The translations under genes and the position numbers were made by a program. Below are positions 48,801 through 60,554 of a stretch of DNA of 64,000 bases, in pieces. How positions within the stretch are numbered: the stretch's first letter is position 1; the number at the start of each line of letters is the position of its first letter. The notes under the pieces are model-generated. The model made no database searches and was not told the DNA's origin. It saw only the letters and a list, made by a program, of their open reading frames with translations. Source of the DNA: Hedera helix (lineage: Eukaryota; Streptophyta; Magnoliopsida; Apiales; Araliaceae); the NCBI GenBank assembly GCA_947179155.2, contig OX359281.1, positions 39,246,967 to 39,310,966 of the forward strand, given 5' to 3'.

Positions 48801-50588
48801 TTTATTCAATGAGTTTGATGAAATTTTTCATCACAAACACATATAAAAACCCATGTTAAACCCATCAAACTATGAATATACATATATTACATAGTTAAAG
48901 ACTTCTAGACCATCAAAACAAGTTTTGATCGGTTAAAAATATATTTTAACCGTTTAAAACTTATTTAAACAACAAAAATGAAATTAAAAAGGTTTGGAGT
49001 ACTTTTTAACCTCTTAGACATGGATGATCTCCTTCCTCTTGCTAGGAGCTAGGCTTGTGACTCCACCTTGATCATTCTCTAGCAACTTTCCTTAGTGGAT
49101 CATCCATTTCTCAAAGCTTGCTAGCTTTTCTCTAGAATACTCTCTCTTTCTCTCTAGGAGTTCTTGAAAACTAACTAACAAACATAACAAAATGTTGATG
49201 GATGCTATATATAGACCCTCCCTAATCACCATTAACCTTCACTAATCAACTAGTGTTGGTGAATTTAAGGGTTAACCAAGCTTACTATAGCTTGAATGAC
49301 CTATTGAGTGACATTTTGATTGACCAATGGAATGACTAGGGTTGGTGGGGAGTTGTTGAGACATTTTACACTCCAAATTCACCAACAAGCAACCTTTCAT
49401 GTGGGGCCCCCTCCAAAATTCGGGATTCCTCTTTTATTACATCACTTTAGCTTTATTTTTACATCTTATATCATTATATAAGTATTCATATATATATACA
49501 CCAATGTATATATATTGACCACCACTTTGACTTCCATTTGGGCTCCACATTGGATCAAATTAATATTTCTATTGGGCTCATCAATTAAATTTGTTTGGGC
49601 TCAATTTAATTATTACATTGGGCTAATATTAATTACCCTATGTTACATTTAATTAAAACAAGCATTGGGCTTGGTTAATTATTACATAAATCAATGTTCA
49701 AATTAAATTATATGAACTACTAGGTTAATTTAATTTGACCTAGTTTAATACCTCAATTGGACTTATAATATAATCCAATTAGATTTGCTATAATTAATTC
49801 TACCACATTGAGTTACTTAATTAACCCATCCACGGTTAATTCTTAACCCCACATTTATTTATCTAGAAATTAACCAATGATTGGTTAATGCTATCTCTCT
49901 TGTCAACCAACTAGGGTTATTCAATTAACTAGACACTAGTTAATTCTCTACATTCAATCAATACTTGAAATGCTTCTCCGAACCATTGACCATCATTTGA
50001 CTTTTAATGGTTTGGGCTACATAACTTACTTTTTATTGGCTCTCTTATTTAATTACCCATTTCATGCAAATATCTCCATATTGGGCTTACATCTATAACA
50101 ACTTATTAATTAAGTAAATTACTTAATTAATTAACTTCTTAATATTGTCCTTCTAGGCAATATTCCACTTCCCTACTTGTTACTCATAACCTTAATTCAT
50201 AACTTATATAATTAATTCAATTAATTATATTACATGACTTTTCTTTTTAATCCATACTAAAACTAATTAATTTATTAGTTTTATTAAGTATTTAATTTAC
50301 TTCACACATCATCTTGTTTGACTAACAAACTCAACTATAGGTGTATATATATAAATATTAATATATTCACCTTCACTTCTCAATTGAATTTCTTTCTTAA
50401 ATAAATTATCTACCTGCATCATTAAAATATTCTCACATTTAATTTCTAACAAATTATTTATGTTAAAAAAAAAAATGTTTACCCATTTTCAACACATCTT
50501 CCTTCTCACCTTCTAGGTTTAAACCTTAACCTTAAATAAAATCAATTAAGATATTATTTAAAATTTTGAAATTATCTGGGATATTACA
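45857..50588 (-). repeat. 5' LTR of the LARD-like element
   Basis: 4,732 bp, starting and ending exactly like the copy at 38981-43712 and offset by 6,876 bp throughout. Identical open frames at 39860 and 46736 are consequences of this duplication and not genes. Confidence 0.95.
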
Positions 50589-50593
50589 ATAAT

Positions 50594-51009
50594 AAGGTTA
50601 ATATAAAATTTTCTTGTATGCTTTACATTTTCGTCCAAATCCGCTCTATTTTTGGACGAAATTTTTTGACAAAAAAAATGACTAAGTTTTTCGTTTTTTT
50701 TTTCTTCTGTTCGCTAAAAAACTCGGTAATAAAAAAATTGGACATAAAACAAGTTATAGTGATAGAAGTTTAATCCTTCTTCCATTTTCATATTTTCTTT
50801 ACTAAGAATACTTTCTATAATTTAAAGAAACTTATTAGATCTTACTTAATAAGGTCATATTTGAAATTAAAATGAAAAGTAGCTCCATAATATATATAAA
50901 TATCTTGTTAAGAAAAGTTACACTAGACATAAGCTTCCCCTCATACTCCAGTATAAATCCATCAAAGTTGAAAGCTAAGAAGATCCATCATATCATCAAT
51001 TCTAATAAT
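50594..51009 (+). promoter_or_regulatory. Upstream region of the small gene at 51010
   Basis: AT-rich, with a TATA-like ataatatatataaatatc near 50887-50904, about 105-120 bp before the ATG. The LARD-like element ends only 421 bp upstream of the ATG, so it may have displaced older promoter sequence. Confidence 0.45.
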
Positions 51010-51637
51010 ATGGCTTCCTCTCTACCTTCTTTCTGCAGTTTAAGCAAACCACTTTGCAAGCATAAGATAAGAAAATACCCTCTTCAACTGATCATATCCC
51101 AAAGCTTCCAAGATGAAGGTATATATATACTTCTCCTTAATTTGCTCTATATATATACACACACACACACGCATACATAAAGAGAAAACAAGAAAATCAC
51201 AGTCATCAGTACACTTTCAATTGTTGAATTCACCAAAGTTTTCATAGAAAATCCTAGATGTAAAATATTATAAACTTGCAAAGAGAATTAATTCATGCAA
51301 ATTAAGTTTTGACTTGAAATATATTTTTCACATGATTCTGATCCCTTGGTTTGAATTATATGTAGGAAACCCGACAAATATTGTGGATGCCAACTTAAGA
51401 GTTCTTGGGGAGAGAATAGAAGCTTTGCGGAGGAAGGAGAAATCCAACACAAGTTGCAGGCTGGATAATAGTTGGACTTATAAATCTGGATATATTGATA
51501 AAAAACACAATATCAATGCTATCTTATCGAATTCGATAGAGGTTGTAGGCTTAAGCAGCAGTGCACTTGGCCTTGTCTTCCTCACTGGCTCTCTCTCCAT
51601 CTTTCTTGTTTCATTTCTTGTTCGTTTCTATGCATAA
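51010..51637 (+). CDS. Small membrane-anchored plant protein, function unknown
   Basis: Two exons, 51010-51118 and 51366-51637, joined by a gaag|gtatat donor and tatgtag|gaaac acceptor. They give 126 residues and TAA. The ATG is chosen for its plant-type context (aataATGGCT) and a leader like a plastid transit peptide (MASSLPSFCSLSKPL, then basic residues); a longer frame upstream lacks such features. The middle segment NPTNIVDANLRVLGERIEAL is helical and charged and looks like the conserved core of a plant-specific family that I cannot name. The C-terminus is a single hydrophobic span (about residues 97-121, ending FLVSFLVRFYA). Splice phase, coding-like composition and the transit-like start support a real gene. 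Plastid targeting is inference. Confidence 0.72.
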
Positions 51638-52553
51638 AACTGTATCTTATATATATATATATATAGCTAAATTAGTCTCTCTCTGAAATATTTAAGAAGT
51701 TTTGTTTGCATGAAGGAAAATCTATTTCTAGTTATAAAGGAAACACCGTCTATCGAGATAACGAATCAACTCGGATGGTTCTTTAAAAAAAAATTAGGAC
51801 AGACTGGACAGTGCATATATCTGTGTTGAGAATGTAAGCATTTATACAATATCTCTTACACAATCATTATTACTGCTCCTTCCGTTCCTCATTAATAGGC
51901 GTTTTAGGGGGGAAAAAAAAACTGATTCCTAATTAATTGTCGTTTACTGATTTATAAGAGAATTTTTCTCTTATTTTCCTCGATTACTCCTAAAATATCT
52001 CATATTTTCAAGTGTAATGCTCCTACAATTTCAACCTTTTCGTTTACAATACTTAAGTTCCCAATTTTTTTCTTCCTCAGAAGTCTAAACGTCGCTCAGG
52101 TTCAACTTTTTTATATATTCTCTCATGGATTCTTTATATGCTCTCTCTTCATCTATGTTTTCTCCAGAAACTCCATGGAAAATGAAGAACAACTACATGA
52201 TAAAGAGAAAAATATAAATTCAAAAGTAGAGGTAAGATTTTTAAGTTTTAAAATTTTTAAAAAGAGTAAATTTAAACTTTATTTTTATGGAGAAGGAAGA
52301 TAGGATGATAAGAAAAGGAGGGAGATTAAAGTGAGTTTGTTCAAGTTTAAAAAAAAAATTCATAGAGAAGATCAAAGGTTGCCTGCTGGAGTTAAAAACA
52401 AAAAAGGGGTAATTTAGTAATTTGCATTTAATTTTGCACTTAATACTATAATATCATTACTTTTCTCAGTAGTTGTGCATTGGCCTCTAACGACACATAA
52501 AATGGAACCGAGGGAATAACACCTTTTGTACGGCTCCAGTCATAAAAAATATA

Positions 52554-52798
52554 CTAACTCCATTCCTTTTAATTTTTTTTGTTCCTTTTTATCTATCATT
52601 TATAAATTTTAAAGAAGTATTAAATGTTTAAGTTTTTATATTATATTTTATAATTAAAGGCTAATTTATTTCTCTATCATCTTTTCAATAAATTTTAGAA
52701 GGTTAATATTAAAATTTTATACTTAATTTAATCAATTAAATAAAATATTAATTATATTTATTAATTTATGTGCATAAATTAAAAGGGAATGGAGGTAG
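52554..52798. mobile_element. Stowaway-like MITE
   Basis: Flanked by TA. The ends are CTAACTCCATTCCTTTTAAT and, from the right, CTACCTCCATTCCCTTTTAA. A truncated relative lies at about 36085-36290. Confidence 0.75.
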
Positions 52799-54170
52799 TA
52801 ATTATTATTGTTGAATGGTCCAACCTAATTTAATACTCTTACCATTTTATATACTGGCACAAACATAACAACAAAAAACATTTATACACATGCGCTATTA
52901 CAATGGACAACAGGTACGTACCACATATGTTTTCATTTATCGTCACATATATTATATACTATAATAATTTTTTTTTAAAAACTCTTAATTTACCCTTATT
53001 ATATAAATTTGAGCAAAGAGAAGTCATATCCATATGTAATCTCTTTGTTGAAATGTTAAACTCTATTTATCAGAAATGTTGTTGTTTATTTTTTGTTATT
53101 ATTTCTTATTCCTCATAAAATTTATTATTTTATATAATGCATTTTTCGCACTGCGGGCGTAGTATGTGTGAGTTCAAAAAACTAGTACCATATAGGCTAG
53201 TCACTAGTGTATGTTTTATTTCATTTTCAAAGAGAACAATTAATTAAAGAGAAAAATCTCTTATGGTGATTAGGCTAGCTTGATGGTCTAGAATTTCTAA
53301 GTCAAGGTAAACGATAGATAAGTAATGACAAGGCTTAAGACACTTGTCATTTCATATATGGTATAAGGACACATGATCATCTACTACATATTGTGCATGG
53401 AGCTGCAGAGAAAGATAGAATGGAATAATTCTCAAAGTGTGACACATAATCACATAAACCACTAATAATCAGGTTCAGGTGAAACAAGACCAATTTCATG
53501 AAGCCAACAATCCTAGCTAGCACCACAGATTAATAGACACTTGTGCTGGTTTTAACCTCTTATATATAATTGTTAATTAAGTCATTAATTCATTTAAATA
53601 TTTAAATATTTAAATTTCAACTCAAGACTTTACATATTCACAACTTTGATATTATATTAAGTAATCAACTCATCTAAAAATTTAAGTGAACAACTCGTCT
53701 TAAAATTTAAACTGTTAGAAAGAAACACGAACAATATATATAATGCTAGTAATAACACAATTAGAGTGTGTGTTTTAACCACATCCGTTTTTGAGAGAGA
53801 TCGGTACAAGTATATAAGAACTACATAATCAATATCAAAATATTTGAATTATAATATCAGATAATCTCACATGAGAAAACAAGTCTCGTAATCAAATCTA
53901 CTTTGTGGAGTCTTGTAGTTGGGCCAGGCAAGCAAGTTGTGTACCAACGGTCACCTTTCTATTAACTTAAACTGGATTTGTATGGGCTCTCTAATCAAAC
54001 TGGGTCTTGTGGGCTTTATAGAAATGATCAGGAAAATGGGGTAAGTCAGTTCTTGCTTTATTGTCGGCATTGAACGGATAAAGAGCTCAAATTAATCAGC
54101 GTTGGCATGATCTTAGGATAAAAAATAATTTAGGCTTGTGAAAATTTGACTCAACTTGTTATGCTAAATA

Positions 54171-54381
54171 CTCTCTCCAAATGATTAAAGATATTAGTAT
54201 AATTTTTTTTTGTCTTCGATAACATGCGCTAAAGTATATAAAGTGAAAAATAAATATGTTATTTATTGGGATATAAATTAGTTGGGTCACTAAGACTAAA
54301 TTTAAAACTTATTTTATTTATTTATTTATTTTAATACGTGTGAAAAGTATAATCTGTTCATCTTTTTAAGGACAAAAGGAG
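54171..54381. mobile_element. Stowaway-like MITE
   Basis: TA on both sides (54169-54170, 54382-54383). Ends CTCTCTCCAAATGATTAAAG and CTCCTTTTGTCCTTAAAAAG (from the right). No coding capacity. Confidence 0.6.
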
Positions 54382-54406
54382 TATATTGTATACAAAAGTA
54401 TGTGTA

Positions 54407-54410
<4 letters not shown>

Positions 54411-54483
<73 letters not shown>
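54411..54483. repeat. (TA)n microsatellite
   Basis: About 35 TA units, among the longest in the window. Confidence 0.97.
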
Positions 54484-54486
<3 letters not shown>

Positions 54487-55241
54487 AATTGTTTTGTTTA
54501 TTTATGTACTGATGGAATTGTGGCGGTGATCACTCGGCTTGACATTTAAGAAGAGTTTAAGTAATTTTCACGTGAATTGACTACGTACGTACTTAAATTG
54601 TCAAATAGCCTTCTAAAATAAATTGATTGAGTAGCTTGTTGAAGCATGAGTAAGCATGCATCTTGACTAGCAAATAACAAATCAAAAAGAATAAAAAAGG
54701 AAAAAAAAAATAGAATAAGTTATAGAGCTGTTTAACAAATACTAGATTTTTGACCAGTCCTATTACAATTTAAAAAACTCAACTCGACTAGTTTCCAAGC
54801 TTAATCATTATTCTGTAAATAAATTTAAACATACAATAATTAAATATTATATCAAATACTATATTTATTTATACTATTAAAAAATATAACGTAATATTAA
54901 AATTCATAATATACTTTATATTTTAATAATATAAATAAATATAATATTTAGTTATTGTATGTGTGGACTTATCCTTATTACGTGGGTTGAAGTGATCTAG
55001 CATATATCACTCCAAGAGGGGAGACCTTCAGAATTGTTTTAAAAAAGAAAAATGGACATCATAACGCAGCGTCAAGTTGGCAAAGAATTTAATCTGTCGG
55101 TAGATGTTATATTAATGCTATATATATTAAGCATTGAAGACGCATTCATATACACTTTAATAGTTTTTTTTTCCTTCGTTTTTTAATAATTTTTGAAACA
55201 ACTTAAACTAAAATTTTAAAACATTTGAAAAACATAAAATG

Positions 55242-58200
55242 TGTAAGACCCCGAATTTTATATAAAATTTAATTTTTTTCTCATATATATATATATTTTT
55301 TTTCATGAAACAGTAAGTGGTTAAATTGACAAAGTTAAAAGTTAAGAATGTTCCGTGCAAATTATACTTTGTTGAATAATATTCGTTTTGTCGGGGAATA
55401 TTCGTTCTGCCCGTACGACGGCGCAATATAATATTCGTGTCGTACGACGGCGCCGAAATAACTAATTATTGGTGGACCCCACAACGGAATATTTGTCGGA
55501 TATAAAAAACGACATAGGTAACCTTTTTAAATAAGAATAGTCAACAGAACTGTTAAAATACCGGTGATAAAAGAATAGTAGCATACGGTAGTTTATGGTA
55601 TTTTCTGTAGCACACGGTACTCTACAGTAGCACACGGTATTGCACAGTGTCTCATATTATTGGTCTGATAGTTGACACCGTAACTGTTGCGCATCATTTC
55701 ATCAATAATTGTCACTGCATAATATTTTATATTATCAATTCAATAATTGTTATTACTCATTGTCTTATTAATAATTGTTGTGTCACAACATATTGGATTA
55801 TTGAAACAATAATAATGCATATTATTGATCTAATAATTGACACAGTAGTTGTTGCATTATTATGAATTATTACTATGGTAGTATTATTTGGTAATTTGAT
55901 TATTATAATATATTCATAAAGTTGTTTGTTTTATTAGACAATATAATAATAAAAAGTTATTTGTTTTATTAGAAAAATATTATTATATTCAGAAGTTACT
56001 ATGCAAGTTACTGTGTCAAATTTGAATTCGTTGAATTCGTCTACGCAGCCTCTTCTGCACGATTTCAACATTGGCGTGCTGCCAACAACCGCGCATAGTA
56101 CCATTTTTCTCCTATAAATAGCTTGTTCAGCTGAATAGAAAAATCACACCTAAAACATAAAATTTTTCTAAAATTTTTCTATAAGAATTTTATGAGTTTT
56201 CTCTGAGAATAGTGAGGTTATTTTGAGAGTTTGAAAGTCAAAAGGAGTGTTGAAATTTTTCAAGTAAGTCTTTTATTAAAAAGTAGTAATTTCATAAATT
56301 CCTATTTTTCACGGTATTCACAAATCTTCCCTTAGAAGACTCTTCTTTAAGAAGATTCATTTTTAAAAACTTTCTTTGGAAGATTTATTTTGAAATATTA
56401 TTTTAAAAACTATTTTAAAGTTGTTATATTATACTACAAAATTATGTTAAATATATATAATTTTGATAGTTCATATTATACGGGTTATCATACACTTTGA
56501 AATTCATATGTGGTAATTACTAATTTTATTATAAATATATAGGTTGGTCAACCTCATTTAAATCAATATCCAGTCACGTGTTAAGGTAAGGAATATTAAT
56601 CTTTTTACACTCTTAAATTTATTACGGTAAGGAATATCATCTTCTTTCATATTCTATTATTTAAACTTACCACGGTAAGGGATTATCATTCTTTGATTCT
56701 CGAAAATAATATCGTTTCTTTCTTGTGCCATTAATTTCCATGTATTAAATTGTGGGAATAACCTTACGGCGGGGATTATCGCCTGTTGGTGAATAACCTT
56801 TTGTATTCATTCCTTATTAATCTCTGAGAATAACCTTACGGCGCGGATTACCCCCTGTTTAGTGAATAACTCTTCGTATTCAAATTGATGGGAATAACCT
56901 TACAGCGCAGATTACCGTCTGTTTGGTGAATAGCTCTTCGTATTCAAATTGATGGGAATAACCTTACGGCGCGGATTACCGCTTGTTGGTGAATAACCCT
57001 TTTTATTTGTCTCGTGTGGAAATAATTTGTCTACACGAATTATCACACGACACTTTTATTCCATATTCGTAAGTGATATCATTTTCCTTTATACTCATAA
57101 GGGATACCATCTTTTTCATCTTCCATTATTCAAACTTACTATGGTAAGGGATATTAATTTCCTTCACCTTTTGTTAATCAAACCTGCTACGGTAAGGGAT
57201 ATTATTTTCTTTCATACACCTAAATCGAAACTTATTATGGAACTATTGCTTCTATAATTCCTGAAAATATTATATGTTCCATAATAGTTGAATTTCATTA
57301 TTTCAACTGAACCTTCCTATTTTCTGAACATTTCTATTGAACTGAAATCGTTATTCTGAACTGTGGATCTTGAATATCATTTTTAAATTTCACTCCACAT
57401 CATGTTGGCAATTTGGACATTATTTGAATCTGCACAAAGTAAACTTCCGATACTTATTGTTTATCATGTTCTTCTGTTCATCATTTGTATCACTGTTATT
57501 TATATTAATCATCAAGAATCAAGTTGTTGTGAATATCTGTGGCCGGGGGCACATATGTGATATAATTGTTGAACAGATGATAGGTTAAAGGCGATATACT
57601 AGGTTAAAGGCGATACATCTATTCGGTGTCTTTTATGGCACGTGGTGAATGTTCTCTTTGGCCCGTAGTGCATAGATGAACTGTTGTTTGGTATGATTAT
57701 GACCAAAGGCTGAATCTGGTATAATCATGACCGTTGGTGTTATACTGAATATCTTTGGTCCCGTAGTGCAAAGATGAACTGTTGATCTGCATGATTATGA
57801 CTAGGAACTGTGAAGTTGTATTATCTTGACTAATGGTATTTCAGATGATAAAAGTTGATGATATTTTTACAAAAAAAAGAAGTGAGTGGACATTATAGTC
57901 TGCATTATTCTTCTAATAGATTGCTCATTCCGCTGCTATTATTGATCTGAACATTGTTTAAGAATTTAACTGTAGTTTTTGATATAAACCTTGTAGTCTA
58001 TTGTATTCTATGAAGAACTCAACTGTTGAAGGCTAATAATAATTTATTCGTCATTATCTTAGTCATGATATTTCTTACTGGGCTATTTGAGCTCACCCTT
58101 TCTTTTGTTCCATTATTTTTCAACAGGAGATGAAAACGTAATGGGGTCTAGCCGGGAAATGGAGTGAGAGTCCGAGGAATAGCTATCATAGTCTTCACGT

Positions 58201-58352
58201 GTTGTAAAATAGTGTGGCAATAATAGTGAAGACTTAGTTGTGTATTATTATACACTGTATTGTTGTACGTTGTGCTTTGTTGTAATAATTTTGTTATAGT
58301 CTTTTGACGACTCAAGTTTGAGCTGTGTGGGCCTAGATTTGGGGGCGTCACA
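55242..58352 (+). mobile_element. Solo LTR, family A copy 2
   Basis: 3,111 bp with the same termini as 18658-22145 (TGTAAGACCCCGAATTTTAT and GGGGGCGTCACA) in the same orientation. The 5-bp duplication AAATG is perfect (55237-55241 and 58353-58357). A TATA box (ctataaatag) is at 56112-56121. It lacks the 92-bp array, has few 48-bp units and has four 72-bp units, so copy numbers differ from its sister. Confidence 0.9.
56753..57003. repeat. Tandem array of the 72-bp family, four copies
   Basis: gggaataaccttacggcg-type units start at about 56753, 56826, 56891 and 56953. Spacing varies from about 62 to 73 bp, unlike the regular 72 bp in the sister LTR. Confidence 0.8.
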
Positions 58353-58410
58353 AAATGCATAGATATACTTTTGACGCGCGAGAAGCCTATAATTGTTGAT
58401 TAATATTGTA

Positions 58411-58670
58411 CTTCTTTCATTTTAAATTATAAATTAATATTAATTTTTAGAAAGTAAATTTAAATATTTTTAAATTTAAAATTGAGATAAATTTATTTAG
58501 TTTATGATAATAGAATTATGAGTATCGTGAACTACATAAAAAATTATTACTAATTATAATATTTATTATTTTAATTTTTTTTTAAATTATGTTAATTTTA
58601 AATTTAAAAATATATCAAATTTATTTTTATAATAAATAAATAATAATTTTATAATTTAGAAGGGATGAAA
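58411..58670. mobile_element. Stowaway-like MITE beside the solo LTR
   Basis: TA-flanked, with ends CTTCTTTCATTTTAAATTAT and, from the right, TTTCATCCCTTCTAAATTAT. It begins about 54 bp beyond the LTR's target duplication. Confidence 0.65.
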
Positions 58671-58884
58671 TATTATTGTTTTTGAATAGTGAAAAGACAT
58701 GTTAATTTTATAGATGGATAAAAAATATATATTGGCTTAAGTCAACTGAAGTGTTCCATGGACCACGGGCCACAACCAACCGCGTTCAAACTTGTGCCTA
58801 ATTTGATCTAGAAAATTTGGGTTCTTTTCGGGACCACATTTTTGCATTCCGCGTTGCCACACAAATATTTTACATCAACCTGAT

Positions 58885-58925
<41 letters not shown>

Positions 58926-59048
58926 GGCATGAATTTTACAAGCTAACTAAAACTACTCGTAATAGAATTCTCTTTACTAAAAAAGTTGGAGAGATAATAC
59001 CTACATGAATTCCCTATTCTGCCCTTGACAAAACAATAACAAAACTCC
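58671..59048. other. Spacer with a (TA)n tract
   Basis: Downstream flank and 3' UTR of the DUF4228/PADRE gene. A (TA)n tract lies at about 58888-58920. Nothing else seen. Confidence 0.5.
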
Positions 59049-59585
59049 CTATCTAGAACTAACTGGCTCTTCTGTAATAGTATCCAACAAGGGCTTTCTT
59101 GACCTACAAGCAGCTAACCTATACTTGAACTCCTCCGTTGAAAACCCCTCCACCTCATCCAAATTCAATCTCGACTCTCTAAACTCACTTTCCGGCCGCG
59201 GATCAACACTTTGCGCGGCCGCCAGTTCCAGAAACATCCCCACTTTGTTGTTACCGGAAATCCGCTTAGGCGCAGAATTAGCCGCCATAAAAAGCATGGC
59301 CATATCGCCTCCACTCACCATAGAATTGACCCTCCTCATCGGGAACATAATATAAACATTACCAAACTCCAAATCTTCATCAGCCGAGAGGGGTGAAAAT
59401 CTTTTACCAATAGTCAAAGACCTAGAGTTGACCACAAAGAAGTTGGGAGACTCCAGCATGAGCTCCGCCGCCTTGACCGGCTGGCGAAACTGGCGGATTT
59501 CGCCACCGGGGAAGATAACACGAGCTGCTTTGGAGCTTTTGATTGTTGGAGAGATAAGAGTGCATGAAGAGACATAGTTTCCCAT
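59049..59585 (-). CDS. DUF4228 (PADRE) domain protein
   Basis: Single-exon gene of 178 residues. The start MGNYVSSC has Gly2 and a nearby Cys, suggesting N-myristoylation and possible palmitoylation, as is common in this plant family. The domain follows in order: ARVIFPGGEIRQF, VKAAELMLESPNFFVV, then RFSPLSADEDLEFGNVYIMFPM, which is the usual 'L..D..L..G..Y.L.P' block. The C-terminal half is low in predicted structure. Members of this family respond to pathogens and abiotic stress; biochemical function is unknown. A TATA-like element lies near 59700-59712 on the minus strand, and the leader has a CT-rich run. Confidence 0.92.
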   Translation of the reverse strand: MGNYVSSCTLISPTIKSSKAARVIFPGGEIRQFRQPVKAAELMLESPNFFVVNSRSLTIGKRFSPLSADEDLEFGNVYIMFPMRRVNSMVSGGDMAMLFMAANSAPKRISGNNKVGMFLELAAAQSVDPRPESEFRESRLNLDEVEGFSTEEFKYRLAACRSRKPLLDTITEEPVSSR

Positions 59586-59699
59586 TGTTATTTTTTTAGA
59601 GAGAGAGAGAGAATTAAAGATGGTTGGGAATGTTATGGAATGAACTGAAAAGAAAGGTACAAAAAGGTATATTGAGGGGAGATATTAGGCATATATGAA

Positions 59700-59712
59700 G
59701 TATATATATAGA
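59700..59712 (-). promoter_or_regulatory. Probable TATA box of the DUF4228 gene
   Basis: tctatatatatac on the minus strand, about 115-125 bp upstream of the ATG. A long (TA)n microsatellite begins only about 10 bp further upstream. Confidence 0.5.
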
Positions 59713-59718
59713 CGCAAA

Positions 59719-59720
<2 letters not shown>

Positions 59721-59781
<61 letters not shown>
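59721..59781. repeat. (TA)n microsatellite in the DUF4228 promoter
   Basis: About 30 TA units followed by a short (TGA)n run, directly upstream of the probable core promoter. Confidence 0.95.
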
Positions 59782-59785
<4 letters not shown>

Positions 59786-60546
59786 ATGATGATGATAAGG
59801 GGGTTATATGTACGTATATTAGTAAAACTTAATTGAGTATATAAATAATGTAAAGCTGCAGAGGGTTAGGACTTAGGAGCTCCTGTGTGAAATATAAGTA
59901 GAGGTTTTAACAATAATATTACGCGTGAGAGGGAAGGAAAAACTGGAAAAGAAATTAAGGAAGTTAGTGGGAAGGAGCAGGCAGGCGGGCAGTCAGCATT
60001 TCACACGGGTGTTAATTAATGCATGTGGGTCATATTTGAAAGTCTTATTTACAAGAGGTGAAGAGTCAAATTCACCCATGTTAGTTTTTTCAGTTTATTT
60101 CTCACACTTTAATAATTACTAGACACGAAAGAGACTTTAATTAACTTGCTGTTCTTTCTTTTTTTTCTTCTCATTTACCTTGCACCAGTCTATCTTATTG
60201 AGGAGTAATTAAGTAACACTAAGACAAAAGTACTCATACCATAATGAAATTTTAAAAGAGTTAGATTTAACTATCGATGTTTTTTTTTTTAATGTTTCTC
60301 TTCAAGTCTGTATAAAATGAAACTATCCTAACAATTTTGTTATTATGTCATAACTATTAAAATAAATATTTAACAAATTTAAGAGTAATTTATATATATC
60401 TAATTATTTTATCATTATGATTTTATTATCTATCTATCATCATTCAGTTCTTTGCTTTAGAGATCTTTGTGAAACGAAAATAAATTTTTAGAACTTGTGA
60501 ATTTTTATTAATGAGTCATTTTTGGGGCCACGACGTCGAGGACCGT
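59782..60546. other. Intergenic, no supported gene
   Basis: Upstream DNA of the DUF4228 gene. The open frame at 59925-60122 has no recognisable features. Confidence 0.5.
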
Positions 60547-60554
60547 GTTACTTA

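Larger units (their letters stand above)
38981..50588 (-). mobile_element. Intact non-coding LTR retrotransposon (LARD-like)
   Basis: 11,608 bp with two 4,732-bp LTRs and a 2,144-bp internal region. The 5-bp target duplication ATAAT is perfect (38976-38980 and 50589-50593). Orientation is minus. A primer-binding site matching initiator tRNA-Met lies next to the right-hand LTR, and a polypurine tract next to the left-hand one. No gag or pol reading frame exists in either strand. Long LTRs with a short, coding-free interior fit the LARD class, which must borrow proteins from an autonomous relative. The tttcggggacgaaatt motif before the polypurine tract resembles the 3' end of Ty3/gypsy chromoviruses. 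Family placement is inference. Confidence 0.93.
51638..55236. other. Intergenic; MITE-rich, no supported gene
   Basis: Besides the elements listed separately, a probable Tourist/Stowaway-like repeat lies at about 51873-52517 (left CTCCTTCCGTTCCTCATTA, right reading inward TTCCCTCGGTTCCATTTTA). No exon-like structure is seen from 53160 to 54160. Confidence 0.5.

Noticed and set aside
38981..50588. Plus-strand orientation of the LTR element (TGTGACGACC as the 5' end)
   Set aside because: The tRNA-Met primer site and the polypurine tract are both on the minus strand in the correct positions, and the TATA box agrees.
53160..53560. Possible miRNA precursor in a less AT-rich spacer
   Set aside because: I found no long stem pairing and no match to a miRNA I know.
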